From CAYMRB01 sp964392615 (GTDB taxonomy: Bacteria; Planctomycetota; UBA8108): DNA of 49,176 nt. Location: positions 1 to 49,176 of the forward strand of contig CAYMRB010000011.1 in NCBI GenBank assembly GCA_964392615.1, read 5' to 3'. The notes beneath the pieces are model-generated. The model searched no databases and was not told the origin of the DNA. It saw only the letters and a program-made list of their open reading frames with translations. Each line of letters begins with the position of its first letter. The first letter of the stretch is position 1. Below, piece after piece: positions 35,801-43,652 of the stretch. The translations under genes and the position numbers were made by a program.

Positions 35801-35894
35801 CGGCTTGCGCCCAGCGCCGGAACTCGGGCGTGTCGGCGAAATCGTCGAGCGAGCGCCAGTATCGCTTCTCGGCGCCGTCGCCGGGGGAAGTCAT
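32841..35894 (-). CDS. actB: Alternative complex III iron-sulfur subunit ActB
   Basis: A 1017-residue fusion of a molybdopterin-oxidoreductase-like domain without molybdenum ligands (about 70-700) and a four-cluster ferredoxin domain (about 720-960). It has a Tat-type signal with lipobox (SRREFLRLLGAS ... LAGLSGC). The Fe-S motifs are CIGCSACTLACQ, CQHCEMAPCEEVCP, CVGTRYCANNCPYKVRRF and CTFCVQRIN...CAQACPTQAI. Electrons run from ActC through these clusters to the ActA and ActE haems. The ATG at 35894 overlaps the actA stop (ATGA); the 100-residue extension to 36197 only shadows actA. Confidence 0.95.
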   Translation of the reverse strand: MTSPGDGAEKRYWRSLDDFADTPEFRRWAQAEFPALADAPEGGASRREFLRLLGASVALAGLSGCRWPREEILPFAERPEDRVPGVPERYATAFEYGGHAQGLLVTSFDGRPIKVEGHPEHPASRGASSALAQASILSLYDPDRSRHPIAGSGSQGRRVAWSEVDRSLAARFAALGERGGAGLAVLIEASSSPTRARLQERLRASFPQATWHEFEPISRDNEREGTRTAFGAPMRPQYDLARAEVVVCLDADLLGSHPAALTHARDFATSRRRIDSGTTSRWYALESAFSITGAVADERRPVPSRAIAGILAAIAHGLAAANVSLPAAVVEAVAPWASGEPATSSLVAPIVADLLAHRGAGLIAVGSRQPPAVHALAACLNEALDAPGNTVTFAPSPDPDRPPHAAAIAALAADLEAGKVDTLLVLGANPVFTAPADLDFATRLKKAKTRIHVGLYRDETARRCDWHLPETHYLEAWGDARSWDGTVSVVQPLIRPLHEGRSALELLAGLLGEERDGRALVKATIAKLAGATDDAARQEATWRQAVHDGHLAGSAPAPVRPTVDPAAVARAVTMLPAQTDAASADIELVFTADASVFDGRFASNAWLQENPDPLTKLTWDNALLVGPATAEQLGLSHGALVEVEAAGRSIEAPVFVAPGQADGSLAIALGYGRKAAGSVGSDVGVDAYRLRTVGTLGWVSGVGVKSTGRKYTLATTQDHFAIDDLGRQEAERRRPELVREATLAEFRSDPDFVRHRGHDIKLFSLWKELEFEGRSWGMTIDLNTCIGCSACTLACQAENNIPVVGKEQIDRGREMAWLRVDRYYGGDPDDPSIAFQPVACQHCEMAPCEEVCPAAATVHDAEGLNTMVYNRCVGTRYCANNCPYKVRRFNFFNYHKDLTELESLGLHPDVTVRERGVMEKCTFCVQRINQVKIRAKNEKRPIADGDILPACAQACPTQAIVFGDLSDESSRVRQLQQDRRAYALLAEINVRPRTKYLGRVRNPLPTAGAEKRTGEHG

Positions 35895-36550
35895 CGGTGG
35901 CATGTCGAGCAGTCCGTCGAAGGCCGGATATCGCGTGCGTCCCTCAGGCGACGGCCGACCTCGACCGGATCGCCGTCCGGAGTCCATTCGAGGTCGGTCA
36001 CCGCGTCCAGCGGGCGAAGGTGGCGGTCGGGGTCGCGGTGGCACTCCAGACACCAGCCCATGCTCAGCGGCTCGACTTGCGTGATGACGTCCATGCGATC
36101 GACCCGGCCGTGGCAGGCCACGCATCCGACGCCGCGTGCGACGTGGGCGCTGTGATCGAAGAAGACGTAGTCCGGCAGGTCGTGAACGCGGACCCACCGC
36201 ACGGGCTCACCGGTCGCCGCGCTGTCGCGCAGGGCGGCCAGAGCGTCGCTCTCCGTCCGCACTCGGGCGTGGCAGTTCATGCACGTCTGGGTCGGCGGGA
36301 TCGCGGCGCGCGCCGCGTGCTCGACGGTGTTGTGACAGTAGCGACAGTCGAGGCCGAGCTCGCCGACATGCAGCGCGTGCGAATACGGAATCGGCTGCTC
36401 GGGCGCGTAGCCGACGCTGAGCGCGAGCGGGGAGAGCCCCAGCCAGACCACGGCGATGGCGTAGAGCGGCCCGCCGATCGCGACGACCCCGAGTGTCGGC
36501 AAGAGCAGATTCGTCCAGCGAGGGAAAAGGAAGCGCTTGTCTGCGTTCAT
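35891..36550 (-). CDS. actA: Alternative complex III pentahaem cytochrome c subunit ActA
   Basis: A 219-residue protein with one N-terminal membrane anchor (LLPTLGVVAIGGPLYAIAVV) and five CxxCH sites: CRYCH, CMNCH, CVACH, CLECH and CSTCH, the last three residues from the C-terminus. This matches the usual five-haem ActA. It is the first gene of the respiratory operon. I chose ATG 36550; a GTG at 36574 would add eight residues and has a poorer ribosome site. Confidence 0.94.
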   Translation of the reverse strand: MNADKRFLFPRWTNLLLPTLGVVAIGGPLYAIAVVWLGLSPLALSVGYAPEQPIPYSHALHVGELGLDCRYCHNTVEHAARAAIPPTQTCMNCHARVRTESDALAALRDSAATGEPVRWVRVHDLPDYVFFDHSAHVARGVGCVACHGRVDRMDVITQVEPLSMGWCLECHRDPDRHLRPLDAVTDLEWTPDGDPVEVGRRLRDARDIRPSTDCSTCHR

Positions 36551-36607
36551 GAACCGAGCACCTGACGTCTCCACGTGAAGCTGCGACCTGCCCCGAGACT
36601 GTCGCTC

Positions 36608-36665
36608 AGAACAACAAAGAGGGCCGCCCCGGCGTGCGGTGTTCGCACTGTGCCGGCGCGGCCCT
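36608..36665 (-). terminator. Rho-independent terminator or attenuator upstream of actA
   Basis: A 14-base stem with one mismatch (agggccgccccggc at 36620-36633 against gccggcgcggccct at 36652-36665) encloses a second small stem (gtgcg/cgcac). On the minus strand it is followed by the T-rich run tctttgttgttct. It would end transcripts of the receiver-like gene and sits about 65 nt before the actA start, so it could also act as an attenuator for the respiratory operon. Confidence 0.7.
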
Positions 36666-36734
36666 TGCGCCCCCCCGATTGGTTCTGGGTATCCACTCCC
36701 CCACAGGCCGACGGATCAGCGAGGGTCTCGACGC

Positions 36735-37127
36735 TCATGGCCCATCCGAGCTCTGCGGCGGCGCATCGGGTACTTCCGGTGACTCTGGCGCCTCGGATGC
36801 TTCTGGCTCGCCTCCCAACGCACGCAGGAGATCCTCGAGTGTCACGTCCATGCTGTGGTGGAAACGGACCACCAGCATCTGGTTCTGCTCTCGAGTCAGG
36901 CAGATCACTTTCAAGTCTTCGAGCTCCGCCTCCGCGGCCAGGACGGCAGCGGCGTCAGCGGATTCGACGATCAACACGTCGGGCTTGCGCTCCAGGAGGC
37001 TGACCTTCGCGTCGCGCCACGAACTCGCCCTGCGGACGCGCAGGCCCCCGCCGCGGTCGAGCAGCAAGCGCTCCAGACCGCTGTGGAGGATTCCCTCACC
37101 GAGCAGCAGGACGTCCGTTTCCTTCAC
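36735..37127 (-). CDS. Receiver-like protein without phospho-acceptor Asp
   Basis: A 130-residue protein whose first ~105 residues follow a response-regulator receiver pattern: DVLLLGEGILHSGLERLLLD, PDVLIVESADAA and VICLTREQNQMLV. The acidic pair after strand one is replaced (GEG), and the usual phospho-acceptor Asp position reads Glu (LIVES). The Thr of strand four is present. The C-terminus is a Pro/Glu-rich tail. No DNA-binding domain is attached. The start is GTG 37127. It lies between a two-component system and the ACIII operon in the same orientation, so a regulatory or localisation role for that operon is a reasonable guess. Moderate confidence in the fold, low in function. Confidence 0.6.
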   Translation of the reverse strand: MKETDVLLLGEGILHSGLERLLLDRGGGLRVRRASSWRDAKVSLLERKPDVLIVESADAAAVLAAEAELEDLKVICLTREQNQMLVVRFHHSMDVTLEDLLRALGGEPEASEAPESPEVPDAPPQSSDGP

Positions 37128-37294
37128 GGAAGCCGATTATCTCGCCCGCGAATCGCCGACGCGTCGCCCCGAGGAATGCTTCGCGTCACGAAAACGGCGG
37201 ATGGAGATCACTCCTTGGAGTGAGTACGCCGCAGCCAGTGTTGGGCCGAAACCGAGCCCGATTCCGAGATGACCCCGACCGCCCCGCGCGGCCC

Positions 37295-37942
37295 CTACAG
37301 CTCGTGCCGCACGGCCCACACCGCAGCCTCGGTCCGCGTCCGCAGGTGCAGCTTCTCGAGAGCGCGGCGCACGTGCGTCTTCACCGTGTGCGTCGTCACG
37401 TCGAGCTGGCCGGCGATCTCCTTGTTGGAGAGCCCCTTCGCGATCAGGCGGACGACCTCGCGTTCGCGATCGGTCAGCTCCTCGGCGCCTCCCGTGGCGG
37501 CGGAAATCGGCGAGAGCGCCGCGAACGCGTCGAGCAGCTTCGCGGCCATGCCCGGCGAGACCATGGCCTCTCCCCCCGCGACGCGGTGAATCGCGTCGAG
37601 GAGCTCCTCGGACGACGCGTCCTTCAGGATGTAGCCTCTCGCCCCGCCGCGAACGGCGTCGAAGAGGTCCTTCTCCTTTTCGGACACGGTCAGCATCAGG
37701 ACCCGCAGCTCCGGATACTTGTTGTGCAGGCGCCGGGTGGCCTCGAGCCCGTCGACCCCCGGCATGTTCACGTCCATCAACACGAGGTCGGGGCGCAGCT
37801 CATCGGCCATGCGAATGGCCCCCGCGCCATCGGCGACGGCGCCGACGACCTCGATGTCCGGATCGTCCGCGAGAATCCGCTCGAGCGCCTCTCGGAACAG
37901 GTGGTGGTCGTCAGCGATGAGGACTCTGATCATGCGTGCCAT
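37295..37942 (-). CDS. NarL/FixJ-type LuxR-family response regulator
   Basis: A 215-residue regulator. The receiver domain has LIADDHHLFREAL, the phospho-acceptor Asp in PDLVLMDVNMPGVDG, Thr in MLTVSEKE and Lys in GYILKDAS. The C-terminal LuxR helix-turn-helix reads LTDREREVVRLIAKGLSNKEIA...TVKTHVRRALEKL. It overlaps the histidine kinase gene and is its cognate partner. The start may be ATG 37942 or ATG 37933 (MIRVLIADD), three codons later. Likely targets include the adjacent respiratory operon; this is inferred from position only. Confidence 0.93.
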   Translation of the reverse strand: MARMIRVLIADDHHLFREALERILADDPDIEVVGAVADGAGAIRMADELRPDLVLMDVNMPGVDGLEATRRLHNKYPELRVLMLTVSEKEKDLFDAVRGGARGYILKDASSEELLDAIHRVAGGEAMVSPGMAAKLLDAFAALSPISAATGGAEELTDREREVVRLIAKGLSNKEIAGQLDVTTHTVKTHVRRALEKLHLRTRTEAAVWAVRHEL

Positions 37943-39947
37943 CCACGGGTACGGTCACTACGATACGCGTACCTTGCCCCGGCCGCGTGGCCACCGTCAA
38001 GGCCCCACCGAGACTTGCGGCTCGCTCGCGCATGGATGAGAGACCGTGCGCCCGGTGCTCTCGCTCGCGATGCTCGCGCTCCTCGGCCGTCGCGAACCCC
38101 TTGCCGTCGTCGGCCACGGTGAGCTCGAGTTCCGCGTCCGAAGCGACCAGTGCGAGCTCGACACACCGAGCACCGGCGTGCTTGCGCACGTTCGTCAGCG
38201 CCTCCTGTGCGATGCGCAGGAGCTGCAAGGCGACGCCGGAGTCGGTGGACACCGGATTGGGATGGGACTGGAAGACGGCTTCGATCCCGCTCTGGCGCGA
38301 GAAATCCACGACGTACTCGGACAACCTCTGCGACAGGCTCTCCGGCTCGTCGACCGCGAGGCGCAGCCCGTCGATCGACTCGCGCGCGTCGACATAGGAC
38401 GCGCGAATCGCCCGCCGCATCTCGCCCAGCTCGGCGAGGACCTCCTCGGGAGGGGCGCTTCGCGCGACGAGCTTCTCGACGCGCTCCCCCTGAAGACCCA
38501 AGTAGCTCAGCGACTGCGCGAGGCCATCGTGGATCTCGCGCGACAGGCGAAAGCGCTCCTCGAGCACGGCCATCTCGCCGAGCTTCGCGGTGAGTTGCGC
38601 GTTGCGAATCGCCAGCGCGATCTGTCTCGCGACGGCCGAGAGAAGGTCGGTGTGACGAGCCACGAGCGCGCGCGGGCGCTCGGCGCCGAGAAAGAGCACA
38701 CCGACGACACGCCCTTCGGCGATCAGCGGCGCCGCGGCTCCGGATGCGAGGCCGTGTCCGGCAGCCGCCGCATCGCGACCGCCGTTCGCCGCCGCCACCT
38801 CGGGAACGATGACGGGCACGCCCTGCTCGCGAGCGCGAGCGGCGAGCTGGCTCGCGAAGACGCGTCTCGCCTCTTCATCCAGGCCGCGCTGCGCGGCCCA
38901 GCTCCAGCCATCGTCTTCCGAGTCGTCGCGCAACAAGAGGCCGCCGATCGGAACCTGCCAACCCGCGACGGCGATATCGAGCACCTGGGCCGCGAGGGAC
39001 TCGAGCGGGCTGTCGCGTCGCCCGTCGCCCGTAGCGTCGACGCTCGAGATCGTGCCCATCTTCTCGCGCAGCTGGAGCCCCGCCAACGAGCCCGCGACCG
39101 CGCCGGTCAGGATGTCGAGCAGTCGCACCTGATCCTCCGGCGGCCCGTCGAGCGACGTGAAGTAGGCGGACACCACGCCGACCCGGTCCTGCTCGTTGAC
39201 CATCGGCACGCAGATCAGCGACTGCAGCCCCTCCTGCAGTGCGACGTCCCCGAGCCCGACTGCCAGCGGGCAATCGCTCGTCATCTCCGTCTTGAGCGTG
39301 TGGCACGTGCGGCATCGGCCCGCGTCGATGCCGAAATCGACGCGGCGGCGCAGAGCGCTGAGATAGTCGTCGCTCAGCCCCCATGCCATGTCGAGGTTGA
39401 GGACGTCTCTCTCGTCATCGAACGTCACGACCGTCGAACCCTTGGCGCCCGTCAGCTTGACGGAGCCCTCGGCGGCCACCTCGAGCACGGTCTGCTCGTC
39501 CTCGGCGCGCTGCACGAACTGTCCCATGTCGTGCAGTGCCAGGAGATCCCCGTGATTGCGCTCGAGCTCGTCGAACGCTTCGCGCAGTCGACCCTCGGCC
39601 TCCGCCCGCCGGCCGACCGCGTTGGCGATCCACGTCGCCCAGATCCACCCCACCACCGATCCGGTCACGCCGTACACGGCGAGCGCGATCCACCCCTGCC
39701 AGCGCGCGGGCTCGCCGACCAGGAGCGCGATCAACGCCTCGTGCAGCATCGCGAGCAGCAGCACGCCGATTGGCAAGGCCCACCGCAGAACGAGAAGCTT
39801 ACGATCCAACGGCACCGCGGCCACGCGACGCCACAAGCTTCCCACGGACGGCGGGGGCCGATCCGCCTCGAGCCCGGCCCTATCGTCTTCAGGCTTCGAG
39901 GCCAGCCTCTGCGAGGCTGCCTCGGGGAATCCTCTCACGCCTGACAT
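37911..39947 (-). CDS. GAF-domain sensor histidine kinase (HisKA_3) with a Cys cluster
   Basis: A 678-residue sensor. Two membrane helices lie near 65-120 (ALPIGVLLLAMLHEALIALL, WIALAVYGVTGSVVGWIWA), then a short coiled coil. A first GAF domain (about 150-310) carries C212-R-T-C215-H216 and C226. A second GAF-like domain follows (about 320-455). The HisKA_3 dimerisation helix has the phosphorylated His in LSREIHDGLAQSLSYLGLQ, and the HATPase domain has QEALTNVRKHAGA and VADDGKGF. The CxxC-x10-C arrangement resembles oxygen- or redox-sensing clusters such as that of NreB, though NreB has a fourth Cys. The start is tentative (ATG 39947; GTG 40001 possible). It is paired with the overlapping response regulator. 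Confidence 0.9.
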   Translation of the reverse strand: MSGVRGFPEAASQRLASKPEDDRAGLEADRPPPSVGSLWRRVAAVPLDRKLLVLRWALPIGVLLLAMLHEALIALLVGEPARWQGWIALAVYGVTGSVVGWIWATWIANAVGRRAEAEGRLREAFDELERNHGDLLALHDMGQFVQRAEDEQTVLEVAAEGSVKLTGAKGSTVVTFDDERDVLNLDMAWGLSDDYLSALRRRVDFGIDAGRCRTCHTLKTEMTSDCPLAVGLGDVALQEGLQSLICVPMVNEQDRVGVVSAYFTSLDGPPEDQVRLLDILTGAVAGSLAGLQLREKMGTISSVDATGDGRRDSPLESLAAQVLDIAVAGWQVPIGGLLLRDDSEDDGWSWAAQRGLDEEARRVFASQLAARAREQGVPVIVPEVAAANGGRDAAAAGHGLASGAAAPLIAEGRVVGVLFLGAERPRALVARHTDLLSAVARQIALAIRNAQLTAKLGEMAVLEERFRLSREIHDGLAQSLSYLGLQGERVEKLVARSAPPEEVLAELGEMRRAIRASYVDARESIDGLRLAVDEPESLSQRLSEYVVDFSRQSGIEAVFQSHPNPVSTDSGVALQLLRIAQEALTNVRKHAGARCVELALVASDAELELTVADDGKGFATAEEREHREREHRAHGLSSMRERAASLGGALTVATRPGQGTRIVVTVPVDGTHDQSPHR

Positions 39948-40254
39948 CGTGTTGGGCGAAGACCCCTCCACACGGGATCGAAAGCTGACGGAAAGATACA
40001 CGCCAGCAGAGAAACGGTCGTTGTTCGTGCCGGACTCCCCGGCACCGAGTGTACAGCGCGCGTTCGATCACGGCTACGGTCCCGACTCCGCGAGAAATGC
40101 CGGCACGCGCGAAAAGTACCTCTTCCGCGCCCGGACGCAAAGGGAAACCGCTACTGACGATTGCGGCGTGCTTCCCTCGGTGCCCCGAAGAACGTGGCAT
40201 CGTCGCCGGAGATGGAGAGGATGTCAGCCAAACGGCTGGAGGATGACGAAGGCG
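39948..40254. other. Divergent intergenic region, no gene seen
   Basis: These ~307 nt separate the minus-strand sensor kinase from the plus-strand haem-protein genes and should hold both promoters. A small inverted repeat (cagcc at 40225-40229, ggctg at 40234-40238) lies directly before a GGAGG at 40238-40242, close to the start of the next gene. No convincing promoter boxes or operators were identified. Confidence 0.5.
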
Positions 40255-40569
40255 ATGATGAGACCGGCAGCACGGGCCGACATGACACGGAGGCCGTCGC
40301 AGTGGCTCCTGATCCTGGTCGTGTGGGCTGGCAGCCCCTCCCTCTTGAACGCGGCACCCGAACCGCAGCGGGAACGACGCGAGGCTCGGAGCGAGGTAGC
40401 GCCGTTTCTCGGCCGGTTCCCTTCTCGGCTGCCCGGCAAGATGCCGACGCTCCTCTCGGCGACCGGCGCGTTTCGCGACATCGCGACGCTGACACCCGCA
40501 GCAGGGGTTCTCGAGTACCGGGTCAACGTGCCGCTGTGGTCCGACGACGCGACAACGACACCGGAGTAG
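40255..40569 (+). pseudogene. Truncated N-terminal domain of a secreted SO2930-type protein
   Basis: About 104 residues: a signal peptide (RRPSQWLLILVVWAGSPSLLNAA) followed by a short domain. The domain end reads LPGKMPTLLSATGAFRDIAT then AGVLEYRVNVPLWSDDATTTPE and a stop. The 'LSxTGxFxD...TP...YxVNxPLWSD' pattern is the start of a domain found in secreted haem- or PQQ-associated proteins of the SO2930 type. There it continues with a further ~200 residues or more (usually ...PLWSDGAxKRRW...). Here it stops five bases before the next ATG, so it looks like a gene remnant or a minimal stand-alone version. The start is uncertain (ATG 40243, 40255, 40258 or 40282). Confidence 0.5.
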
Positions 40570-40574
40570 GAGCC

Positions 40575-43500
40575 ATGAGCGCGACCCAGAGCACGTTCCG
40601 ATCGTTCGCTGCGCTGGCGGCAGTCCTTCTCATCTCGCCGGCTCAGGGCCAAAACCTGCCCCTGCCGCCGATCGAAGCGAGAACGCCGACGACGCGAGCC
40701 CTGTCCGCGGACGAAGCGCGCGCCGCCCTCGAGCGCGATTGGCTCTTTCAGGCGATGGGCGAGCCGCTCGCGGACCGTGCGGCGAAGGAGATCGGCTGGG
40801 CGCGCGACCTCGCCGCGCGGCTGCGCGAGTCGCCGGAGCCAACGAACGTGCAGGCCGAGTCGGCGCGACTCGACGAACTCGAGAAGCGGCTCGATTCCCT
40901 GCGGCGCCAGCCGGCGACTTCGCCGCAGTCCACGAATCCGCATCCCGCGTGGATCTGGTTCCCCGAGGGCCAGCCCGCCACGGATGCCCCGACCGAGTCG
41001 CGCTACTTCCGCCGCGCGATCGAGCTGACGTCGGACGTGCGGCGCGCCGAACTGCGCATCACGGCCGACGACGCGTGCGAGGTCTTCGTCAACGGTCACC
41101 GGGTCGGGGCGCCGGCGGGATGGAATCGCGCGCGTGCGTTCGACATCGCCGCGCACCTCGTTCGCGGTGCGAACGTCCTGGCCGTGCGCGCGGAGAACCG
41201 GCCGGCGCCGGTCGACGCGAACCCCGCAGGGCTCATCGCGCGGTGCAGCGTAACGCTCGCGAATGACGCCACCGTGTCGATCGTCTCCGATGCATCGTGG
41301 CGAGCCCAACGCCTCGCGCAACCGAGGTGGGAAACGCTCGACTTCGACGACGCGTCGTGGCCGGCTGCGACGGTCGCGGCCCCCTGGGGTGGCGGACCGT
41401 GGGGACGGCGTGTCGCAGGCCTCGAGCGCTCCCCCGTAAGCGACGATCCCGTGGCGTTCTACGCGCGCGAATCGGCGGCGATGCGCGACTGCTATGTCGC
41501 GATCCGCCGCGTCAAGCGACGTATTCTTCTCGCGAACCCCGTGCTCGACTTCGCGCAGCTCCTGTTCATCGATCAGCCGCGACCGCGCGGCCCCGAGTCG
41601 ATTCACGAGGCGATCCACCGCATGGGCATCATGGCCACGCCCGGCGGCCGTCTGCTCGTGCTCGACGGGCTCGACCCCGCTGGCGCCGTCCGCCAACTCG
41701 CGCCGCAGGAGGCGCAGGGGCCGGGCAGCTTCTGGAAGGCGGATCTGTCGTTCGACGCGACGCGCGTTCTGTTCTGCTTCAAGCCGCATCGCGAGTCGAG
41801 CTTCCACCTCTACGAGATGCGGCTCGACGGCGGCGATGTACGACAGCTCACGAACAGCGAGTACGACGACATCGACCCGATCTACCTGCCCGATGGCCAC
41901 CTCCTGTTCACGACGACGCGCGGCAACAGCTACGTACGCTGCGGCCCGTTCATCTACTCGTACGTGCTGGCACGCTGCAACGCGGACGGCAGCGACGTCT
42001 ACCTGATCAGCTACAACAACGAGCCCGACTTCGTGCCGACGCTCATGGAGGACGGCCGCGTCATCTACTCGCGCTGGGAGTACACCGACAAGGCGCTCTG
42101 GCGCGTGCAGAGCCTGTGGAGCGTCAACCCCGACGGGACCGACGTGCGGGTCGTCTGGGGCAATCAGAGCGTCTGGCCGGATCACGTCTCCCAGCCGCGC
42201 CAGATCCCCGGCAGCCCGCGCGTGATGTTCTGCGGCGTCGGGCATCACGATTGGTGGAGCGGGTCGATCGGCATCATCGATCCGCGCAAGGGATCGAACT
42301 TCCCGCACGGCCTGACCAAGGTGACGCGCGATCAGCCGTGGCCGGAGTGCGGCAACGGTCCGGTCGATCCGGGCGAATCCGACGCGTACCACGCCGCCGG
42401 CAAGTTCACCGGCTACAGCACGCCCTATCCGCTATCCGAGCGCGACTTCCTCGTCTCCGCGCGCGGCGTGGGTGAACGGTTTCGCCTCTACCTGATGGAT
42501 GTTGACGGCAACCGCGAGCTCGTCTACGAGGGCGAGCACGATGTGCTGCACGCGATTCCCATCCGACCGCGCAAGCGTCCGCCGGCACGTCCGGATCGGG
42601 TCGCTTGGCCTGGCGTGGGCGCGGAGCGTGGACCGCAGGAGCCCGGCATCCTGTTCTCCGCCGACGTCTACGAGGGCGTTCCCGAGATTCCGCGAGGGAA
42701 GGCGCGCTACCTCAGAGTCTTCCAGCAGGACTACAAGACATACTCGACATGGCACAAGACGTATCGACACTCGGGGCCGGCGGTGTCGATCATCCAAGAA
42801 GAAGCCGTCAAGAGGATCCTCGGCGTCACCCCGATCGAGGCGGATGGCTCCGTGAACTTCAAGGTCCCGTCGGGTCAGACGCTGTTCTTCCAGCTCCTCG
42901 ATGAGAACTACCGCTGCCTGCAGACCATGCGCAGCTTCACCGGCGTCATGCCGGGAGAGGTTCGCGGCTGCGTGGGCTGTCACGAGAGTCGAGACGTCGC
43001 GGCGAGCTACGGAACGGATTTGCCGCTGGCGCTGAGAAAGCCGCCGCGCGATCTCACCCCACCACCGTGGGGCGATGAGAGTATCGGGTACGAGCGCTTC
43101 GTTCAGCCCGTGCTCGACGAGTACTGCGGCGAGTGCCACCAGGGAGACGGCGAGGCGCGCAAGGAGCTCGACCTGACGCTACGACCAGGCCACGGCCCGT
43201 TCAAGGAGCCGTACCTGACGCTCGTCGGCGACGCGGGCTGGGGCAACCCGGTTCCCCGCGGCCCCGGGTACGGCATCGCCGCCGCGATTCCGGTGGAGCG
43301 CATGGGTATGAACGAGCCGCGGTCGCTCGCGACGATTCCGCCGATGCGGTACCTGTCGTACCGCAGTCGGTTGATCGACATCGCTTCCAGCGGCGAACAC
43401 TACGACGTCCGCCTCGACCCGGTGAGCCTGCGACGCCTGATCGCGTGGGTCGACGCGTCGTGCCCCTATCGCGGCGAGGAGGAGATCCGCGCGCTCGCCG

Positions 43501-43577
43501 ATCCGGACTTCCCCGGCATCGAGACGCTGCCGATCCGGCCTCGCGTCAAGACGGCACCGGTCGTCGCGCGTCCATGA
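40575..43577 (+). CDS. Secreted dihaem protein with galactose-binding-like and TolB-like (HZS-alpha-like) domains
   Basis: A 1000-residue protein with a signal peptide (SFAALAAVLLISPAQGQ). A jelly-roll, sugar-binding-like domain spans about 130-270 (DDACEVFVNGHRVGAPAGW, AHLVRGANVLAVRAEN). A TolB-like beta-propeller spans about 390-720 (DLSFDATRVLFCFKP, EMRLDGGDVRQLT, IYLPDGHLLFTTTRG, EDGRVIYSRWEY), in the style of the hydrazine synthase alpha-subunit family. A C-terminal region holds two haem c sites, CVGCHES (about 798) and CGECHQG (about 850). ATG 40575 follows AGGAG closely. There is no sign of hydrazine synthase beta/gamma partners, so the family name is structural, not functional. Probably a surface or periplasmic electron-transfer or polymer-binding enzyme; substrate unknown. 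Confidence 0.82.
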   Translation: MSATQSTFRSFAALAAVLLISPAQGQNLPLPPIEARTPTTRALSADEARAALERDWLFQAMGEPLADRAAKEIGWARDLAARLRESPEPTNVQAESARLDELEKRLDSLRRQPATSPQSTNPHPAWIWFPEGQPATDAPTESRYFRRAIELTSDVRRAELRITADDACEVFVNGHRVGAPAGWNRARAFDIAAHLVRGANVLAVRAENRPAPVDANPAGLIARCSVTLANDATVSIVSDASWRAQRLAQPRWETLDFDDASWPAATVAAPWGGGPWGRRVAGLERSPVSDDPVAFYARESAAMRDCYVAIRRVKRRILLANPVLDFAQLLFIDQPRPRGPESIHEAIHRMGIMATPGGRLLVLDGLDPAGAVRQLAPQEAQGPGSFWKADLSFDATRVLFCFKPHRESSFHLYEMRLDGGDVRQLTNSEYDDIDPIYLPDGHLLFTTTRGNSYVRCGPFIYSYVLARCNADGSDVYLISYNNEPDFVPTLMEDGRVIYSRWEYTDKALWRVQSLWSVNPDGTDVRVVWGNQSVWPDHVSQPRQIPGSPRVMFCGVGHHDWWSGSIGIIDPRKGSNFPHGLTKVTRDQPWPECGNGPVDPGESDAYHAAGKFTGYSTPYPLSERDFLVSARGVGERFRLYLMDVDGNRELVYEGEHDVLHAIPIRPRKRPPARPDRVAWPGVGAERGPQEPGILFSADVYEGVPEIPRGKARYLRVFQQDYKTYSTWHKTYRHSGPAVSIIQEEAVKRILGVTPIEADGSVNFKVPSGQTLFFQLLDENYRCLQTMRSFTGVMPGEVRGCVGCHESRDVAASYGTDLPLALRKPPRDLTPPPWGDESIGYERFVQPVLDEYCGECHQGDGEARKELDLTLRPGHGPFKEPYLTLVGDAGWGNPVPRGPGYGIAAAIPVERMGMNEPRSLATIPPMRYLSYRSRLIDIASSGEHYDVRLDPVSLRRLIAWVDASCPYRGEEEIRALADPDFPGIETLPIRPRVKTAPVVARP

Positions 43578-43641
43578 TGCGTCAACGTGTCGAGTCGAGC
43601 CTGCGCGGTGTCGGACTCTCGACGCGCCCTGCCGACCGCTG

Positions 43642-43652
43642 CCCCCCCCCCC
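43642..43652 (+). repeat. Run of eleven cytosines
   Basis: A homopolymeric C tract in the 273-nt gap between the two haem-protein genes. Such tracts slip during replication and can alter promoter spacing, but they are also prone to sequencing error. The rest of this gap shows no gene. Confidence 0.7.
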
